From assembly GCF_014697615.1 (NCBI RefSeq), contig NZ_JACJSD010000030.1, positions 20,521 through 84,520 on the forward strand: DNA of 64,000 nucleotides. Reading direction: 5' to 3'. How positions within the stretch are numbered: position 1 is the first letter of the stretch; each line of letters starts with the position of its first letter. A program made the translations under genes and the position numbers. Origin of the DNA: Nostoc sp. FACHB-280. Lineage in GTDB: Bacteria > Cyanobacteriota > Cyanobacteriia > Cyanobacteriales > Nostocaceae. Of the stretch, positions 60,441 to 64,000 are shown one piece after another. Under the pieces are notes generated by a model. That model did not search any database, had not been told where the DNA came from, and saw only the letters and a list, made by a program, of their open reading frames with translations.

Positions 60441-61232
60441 ATGGAAAAAGAAAAGCAACAGGAAGAGGCGATCGCCCAAACACAACCCGTTACTGTACCT
60501 GTGCTTCCTTTGTTCGACGAGTTAGACAAACGTCTGGAAACAGAGAAGCACAAAGCAGAAGCGATTTCTTCAGCACAAGGTGTAAGAGAACCAGAAGCTA
60601 AACCTGTCTCTGTTACAGTCTTACCTTCATTTGATGAGTTAGACAAACGCCTGGAAGCAAAAAGGCAACGAGAAAAGGTGAGCGAGCATCAACAAGTGCT
60701 AACCGAGTCAGCCGTCAAAACTGTTACTGTTACTGCAATTCCCTCATTCGATGAGCTAGACAAACGCCTGGATGAGAAACAGGAGAGCATTCCGGTAGTT
60801 ACGCCTAACTCAGAAAGCAATTTTACTGCTCAATTGGCAGAACTTGTCTTAAAAGAGAAACCAGAGTTTACATTAAAAGATTATTATGAGGCGTGTGCTA
60901 ATGTTAAAAACATAAAGACTCCTCAGTTAAAAGAAATGATTGCTCCATATGAGGATCTCAAAGCTCATTTAAATATAATGCAAGAAGCTAACCCTTGCAG
61001 AGATCATGAAACCGTTGGGCAATGGTGGAGAGCATTACATCCAGAAAAAAATAAAATAGTGAGTAAAGAAAAAGAAATTCAAGAAGCAATGTTCAAATTT
61101 TATCAAGCAATATTTACATTAAATGGATGTGAAGCCCATCAGTTACCTAGTGATTGGACGAAATACGTAAAAATATTATCTATACAACAGTTTACTCGAA
61201 CTCCATTAAATACAGTCAAGTTTGGTAGTTAG
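60441..61232 (+). CDS. Unknown protein with three FDELDKRL repeats
   Basis: 263 aa. Three ~39-aa units, each with (V/T)xxLPxFDELDKRLE followed by a charged helix, occupy residues ~15-125. The C-terminal ~130 residues form a separate helical domain (LAELVLKEKPEFTLKDYYEACANV... WWRALHPEKNKIVSKEKEIQEAMFKFYQAIF). The repeats look like short linear motifs that bind a partner several times. Function unknown. Confidence 0.65.
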   Translation: MEKEKQQEEAIAQTQPVTVPVLPLFDELDKRLETEKHKAEAISSAQGVREPEAKPVSVTVLPSFDELDKRLEAKRQREKVSEHQQVLTESAVKTVTVTAIPSFDELDKRLDEKQESIPVVTPNSESNFTAQLAELVLKEKPEFTLKDYYEACANVKNIKTPQLKEMIAPYEDLKAHLNIMQEANPCRDHETVGQWWRALHPEKNKIVSKEKEIQEAMFKFYQAIFTLNGCEAHQLPSDWTKYVKILSIQQFTRTPLNTVKFGS

Positions 61233-61534
61233 TCTAAATTTGGATTTAGAGTATCTTGCAAATTGTTTGTTGGATTAAATTGAATTTTCTAGATTTTAGA
61301 CTATCAAATCTCTAATTTGCTGTGGTGTTTTAGCATCTAATCATCCGCCGTTTTGTACAAAATTAATGCCGATATTTTGATTCTTGAATTCTTTTTTTAA
61401 TGCTGAATTCAGGGCAATATTGCACTGTTTAAAATTCAAATTTTTACAAAAATTAAATGTGAATTTTTGTATCAATTTTCTTGAATTAAATATATAGTTA
61501 CTAAGGTATTAATGACCATTCACCTATTAAAAAT
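61233..61534. other. AT-rich spacer
   Basis: About 300 bp with stops in every frame and repeated AAATTC/GAATTT stretches (61380-61475). No gene, RNA or clear hairpin seen. Confidence 0.4.
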
Positions 61535-61951
61535 ATGACAGACAATTCAGAGCCGATTCCGTTCAATATTATTCACAGAGAATCTGGAAAATACCTAGAA
61601 GCTGCCGGAAAAACAGTTCGCGTAAGCCCTCGGAACGATGGAGAGCGTGACAAACAAATATGGTTGTTTTACTCAATAGATGGAGGAAACTATCTTCTAC
61701 ACCCAGCGTCAAGAGAAGCTTTAGATGCTGGAGGTAACAGAGAAAATGTCTATACTAACCCACTTAATCAAGACATATCTAACCCAAACCAATATCAAAT
61801 CTGGAGACTACCTCCTCCCGGCAATTTCGGTTCAATTGTTCACAAGACAGATGGTAAAGTTTTAGATTCAGATGGAGATAAAGTGATCATACAAGATCAC
61901 AAAAGTGGTAGTAAAAATCAGCATTGGATAATACAACCAGCCGAGTTCTAA
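61535..61951 (+). CDS. Ricin-type beta-trefoil lectin domain protein
   Basis: 138 aa, a single domain with three repeats ending in QxW-like motifs: DKQIWLF, QYQIWRL and NQHWII, and matching GKYLEA, REALDAGG and GKVLDSDGD loops. Beta-trefoils of this class bind sugars. No signal peptide, so cytoplasmic or exported by another route. No enzyme domain attached. Confidence 0.82.
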   Translation: MTDNSEPIPFNIIHRESGKYLEAAGKTVRVSPRNDGERDKQIWLFYSIDGGNYLLHPASREALDAGGNRENVYTNPLNQDISNPNQYQIWRLPPPGNFGSIVHKTDGKVLDSDGDKVIIQDHKSGSKNQHWIIQPAEF

Positions 61952-62471
61952 ATATTCTCTTACGAGCATATTTGAGAAGTAAGAAAGCCCTCGTAAGGCA
62001 GGGCAAACAGGGCGGCCGCATCATGTCAATAAGCCTAAAGCATTCTCAATAGTCTTAAAAATAATCGCATTAAGCCATGTTTATTGACAAAGATTTTAGC
62101 GATCGCTTTGAGGTTTGGACAGTGGTTCAAATGATAAATGCTGATTTTTCCGTTGATTCTCAATTTCAGTAGTGGCTAAGTATACTTTAGATGGGTTCGC
62201 CCTGCAATTACCACTGTTACCGTCAATAACGGGAGAACGGGGCAGTAAATAGAGAATGCAGCTAACTGAAGTGATGAAGATAGCGATGGCTTCTCTACGA
62301 GATGCTGCGCGAACGCCAACACCAAGGGCGAACGCCTTTTATGGTAGTGGCTACAGAATGTTGAAAATGATTCCGTTAATGGAGCGATCACAATAAAATT
62401 TTCTTCTTCCTTGTAAGGTCATTCTGTAAATTGTAAATCATTCTTTAGAGTAGGAGTTTTTCAAGCTAAAT
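61952..62471. other. Intergenic region with a dispersed cyanobacterial repeat
   Basis: About 520 bp. At 62286-62318 it carries CTTCTCTACGAGATGCTGCG-CGAACGCC, a sequence of the type widely scattered in Nostoc spacers. Another HIP1 site is at 62099. No gene recognised. Confidence 0.5.
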
Positions 62472-63923
62472 ATGAAAATGAAACTGATGAATCAGGGTTG
62501 CGCTGTAGTTATACAGACATTATTAACAATAACTTTAACTAATCCGGTATTGGCAGAAATCGTTAATATTAACTTGCTGCAACTCAACGATATCTACGAA
62601 ATTACTCCTGTGGAAGGGGGAAATCGTGGTGGTTTAGCGCGTGTTGCCACACTCCGAGAACAACTTTACAGAGCTAATCCCCGTACCTACACCATCCTTG
62701 CAGGTGATGCTTTTAGCCCTTCAGCTTTAGGAACTGCCAAAATTAATGGTACACCTTTAGCAGGTCAGCAAATGGTGGCTGTAATGAACAGCTTGGGGCT
62801 TGACTATGCAACTTTCGGCAATCATGAATTTGACATACCAGAAAACCTCTTCTATCAACGATTGCAAGAATCTCGGTTTCGCTGGGTTTCTAGTAATGTA
62901 TCTGATAGTACAGCACAACCATTCAAAGGCATTCCTCGTTCAATAGTATTTAATGTCAAAGGCGATCACGGTGCTATGGTTAGGGTAGGCTTAATTGGCG
63001 TTACCCTTAGTAGTAATCAATCCAATTACGTCAAATACACAGATCCGATTACAGCAGCCCAACAAGAGGTTAGTAAGCTCAAAGGGAAAGTTGATATTAT
63101 AGTTGCAATTACACATCAATCAATTGAAGATGACCGCAAACTAGCCGAGAATGTACCAGAAATAAATATTATTCTTGGTGGTCATGAGCATGAAAATATC
63201 CAGCTATGGCGGGGTCGGAACTTCACACCTATTTTTAAAGCAGATGCTAATGCACGTACAGTTTACGTTCATCAATTGAGTTATAACACTACCAAAAAAA
63301 GCTTAAAAATTAATTCCCAGTTAGTACCAATTACAGATGAGATTCCTGACGAACCAAAAACGGCAAAGATAGTTGAGGAATGGGTAGAACGAGGTTATCA
63401 AGCATTTCGCAAACAGAGTTTTGAGCCAAAGCAAGTGATTGCGAAACTAGACTTTGCTTTAGATGGTTTTGAATCTAGTGTCCGTAATAAATCCACAAGG
63501 CTGACTGAGTTAATTGCCCAGGCAATGTTGCAAGAAGTACCTGATGCAGATTTAGCTGTATTTAATAGTGGTTCTATTCGGATTGATGATGAGATTCCAC
63601 CAGGAGAAATTACCCAATATGATGTAATACGGATACTGCCTTTTGGTGGTAAAGTTGTGTCTGTAAAAATCAAGGGTGATCTGTTGCAAAAAGCATTAGA
63701 GAAAGGAGAAAATAACAAAGGTACTGGGGGTTATCTACAAACAGCCAAAGTTAGTCAACAAGCAGATTCCAGAAATTGGTTAATTCAAGGTAAACCTATC
63801 AAATCAGACTGCTATTACAAAATTGCTACTGTTGATTTCTTAATCAGTGGTAGAGAACAAGGATTAGAATTTTGGCTCTCCCAGACTAGATATGTTAAAT
63901 TAACAACAGAAATACCAATTTAG
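62472..63923 (+). CDS. Secreted 5'-nucleotidase / UshA-type metallophosphoesterase
   Basis: 483 aa. Signal peptide (~1-28, hydrophobic AVVIQTLLTITLTNPVLA) then the calcineurin-like domain: LLQLNDIYEI (in place of DxH), LAGDAFSPSA, FGNHEFD, AITHQS and GGHEHE. The C-terminal 5'-nucleotidase domain starts near ~320 (NSGSIRIDDEIPPGEITQYDVIRILPFGG). The first metal motif has Tyr where His is usual (LNDIYEI), which may affect activity. It would hydrolyse nucleotides or UDP-sugars in the periplasm. Start could also be the ATG at 62478. Confidence 0.88.
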   Translation: MKMKLMNQGCAVVIQTLLTITLTNPVLAEIVNINLLQLNDIYEITPVEGGNRGGLARVATLREQLYRANPRTYTILAGDAFSPSALGTAKINGTPLAGQQMVAVMNSLGLDYATFGNHEFDIPENLFYQRLQESRFRWVSSNVSDSTAQPFKGIPRSIVFNVKGDHGAMVRVGLIGVTLSSNQSNYVKYTDPITAAQQEVSKLKGKVDIIVAITHQSIEDDRKLAENVPEINIILGGHEHENIQLWRGRNFTPIFKADANARTVYVHQLSYNTTKKSLKINSQLVPITDEIPDEPKTAKIVEEWVERGYQAFRKQSFEPKQVIAKLDFALDGFESSVRNKSTRLTELIAQAMLQEVPDADLAVFNSGSIRIDDEIPPGEITQYDVIRILPFGGKVVSVKIKGDLLQKALEKGENNKGTGGYLQTAKVSQQADSRNWLIQGKPIKSDCYYKIATVDFLISGREQGLEFWLSQTRYVKLTTEIPI

Positions 63924-64000
63924 TAAAACCCTTCTTCTAAAATTATTAAAGTTAGTTAAGCCATAAGCCCTGCGTTTAATGAGCTTAATCTTCTGATTAA

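Noticed and set aside
62176..62391. 71-aa minus-strand frame before the 5'-nucleotidase
   Set aside because: It runs across a dispersed non-coding repeat and has no ribosome binding site.
1..64000. tRNA or rRNA genes
   Set aside because: Spacers were read for cloverleaf arms and conserved T-loop sequence; none was convincing, so no RNA gene or tRNA attachment site is reported. A dedicated RNA search would be decisive.

Overview
The window looks like accessory DNA from a filamentous (Nostocales-type) cyanobacterium. The octamer GCGATCGC (HIP1) is scattered through genes and spacers. There are short tandem heptamer and GTGTAGGG-type repeats, Ycf35-like (DUF1257) and PAP/fibrillin-type proteins, several IS200/IS605 elements and many small cyanobacterial hypothetical genes. 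Housekeeping genes (rarA, ilvD, a 5'-nucleotidase) sit beside two partition systems, antirepressor and replication-like genes and a toxin-antitoxin pair. The molecule is therefore either a large plasmid or chromid, or a chromosome carrying integrated plasmid-like DNA. The sequence alone does not decide between these.

Layout. 1-6.6 kb: 3' end of a RarA-methyltransferase fusion, a ParA/ParB pair, a lipoprotein, a TnpB remnant, GGGGGTCA repeats and a ParM-like actin with a small ParR-like partner. 6.6-13.8 kb: mostly chromosomal-type genes (ilvD, divergent LysR regulator, hotdog thioesterase, PAP/fibrillin, a DnaX-tail-like protein). Here a ferredoxin-like gene is split by a 330-bp non-autonomous IS605-type element. 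13.8-15.5 kb: a complete IS200/IS605 element with tnpA and tnpB. 16.5-24.3 kb: a long minus-strand operon built around a membrane-anchored FtsK-type DNA translocase, with a nuclease-like membrane protein and several coiled-coil proteins. It is interrupted by a tnpB-only IS. 24.8-33 kb: small regulators, a GNAT-containing four-gene cassette, Rpn-like and VapBC genes, and an XRE regulator with candidate operators. 33.2-37.3 kb: two large plasmid-type DNA-binding/replication-like proteins with internal repeats. 38.1-47.2 kb: one 9-kb RTX gene. 47.2-49.5 kb: a DUF2997/DUF1257/DUF1257/coiled-coil operon. 50-54.6 kb: small hypotheticals, Uma2, paired coiled-coil proteins and a broken GNAT. 54.8-58 kb: XRE regulator, two antirepressor-like proteins and a replisome-organiser-like protein. 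58.8-64 kb: two unknown proteins, a beta-trefoil lectin and a secreted 5'-nucleotidase.

How it fits together. ParAB and ParMR would segregate the replicon. The FtsK-type operon is the best candidate for an under-described DNA-transfer or DNA-management machine. The XRE, AntA-like and winged-helix genes look like a plasmid or prophage control-replication module that is present in two related versions (32.6-37.3 kb and 54.8-58 kb). IS605-family elements repeatedly break genes in ways that can be undone on paper: removing the proposed element restores the reading frame in both cases checked.
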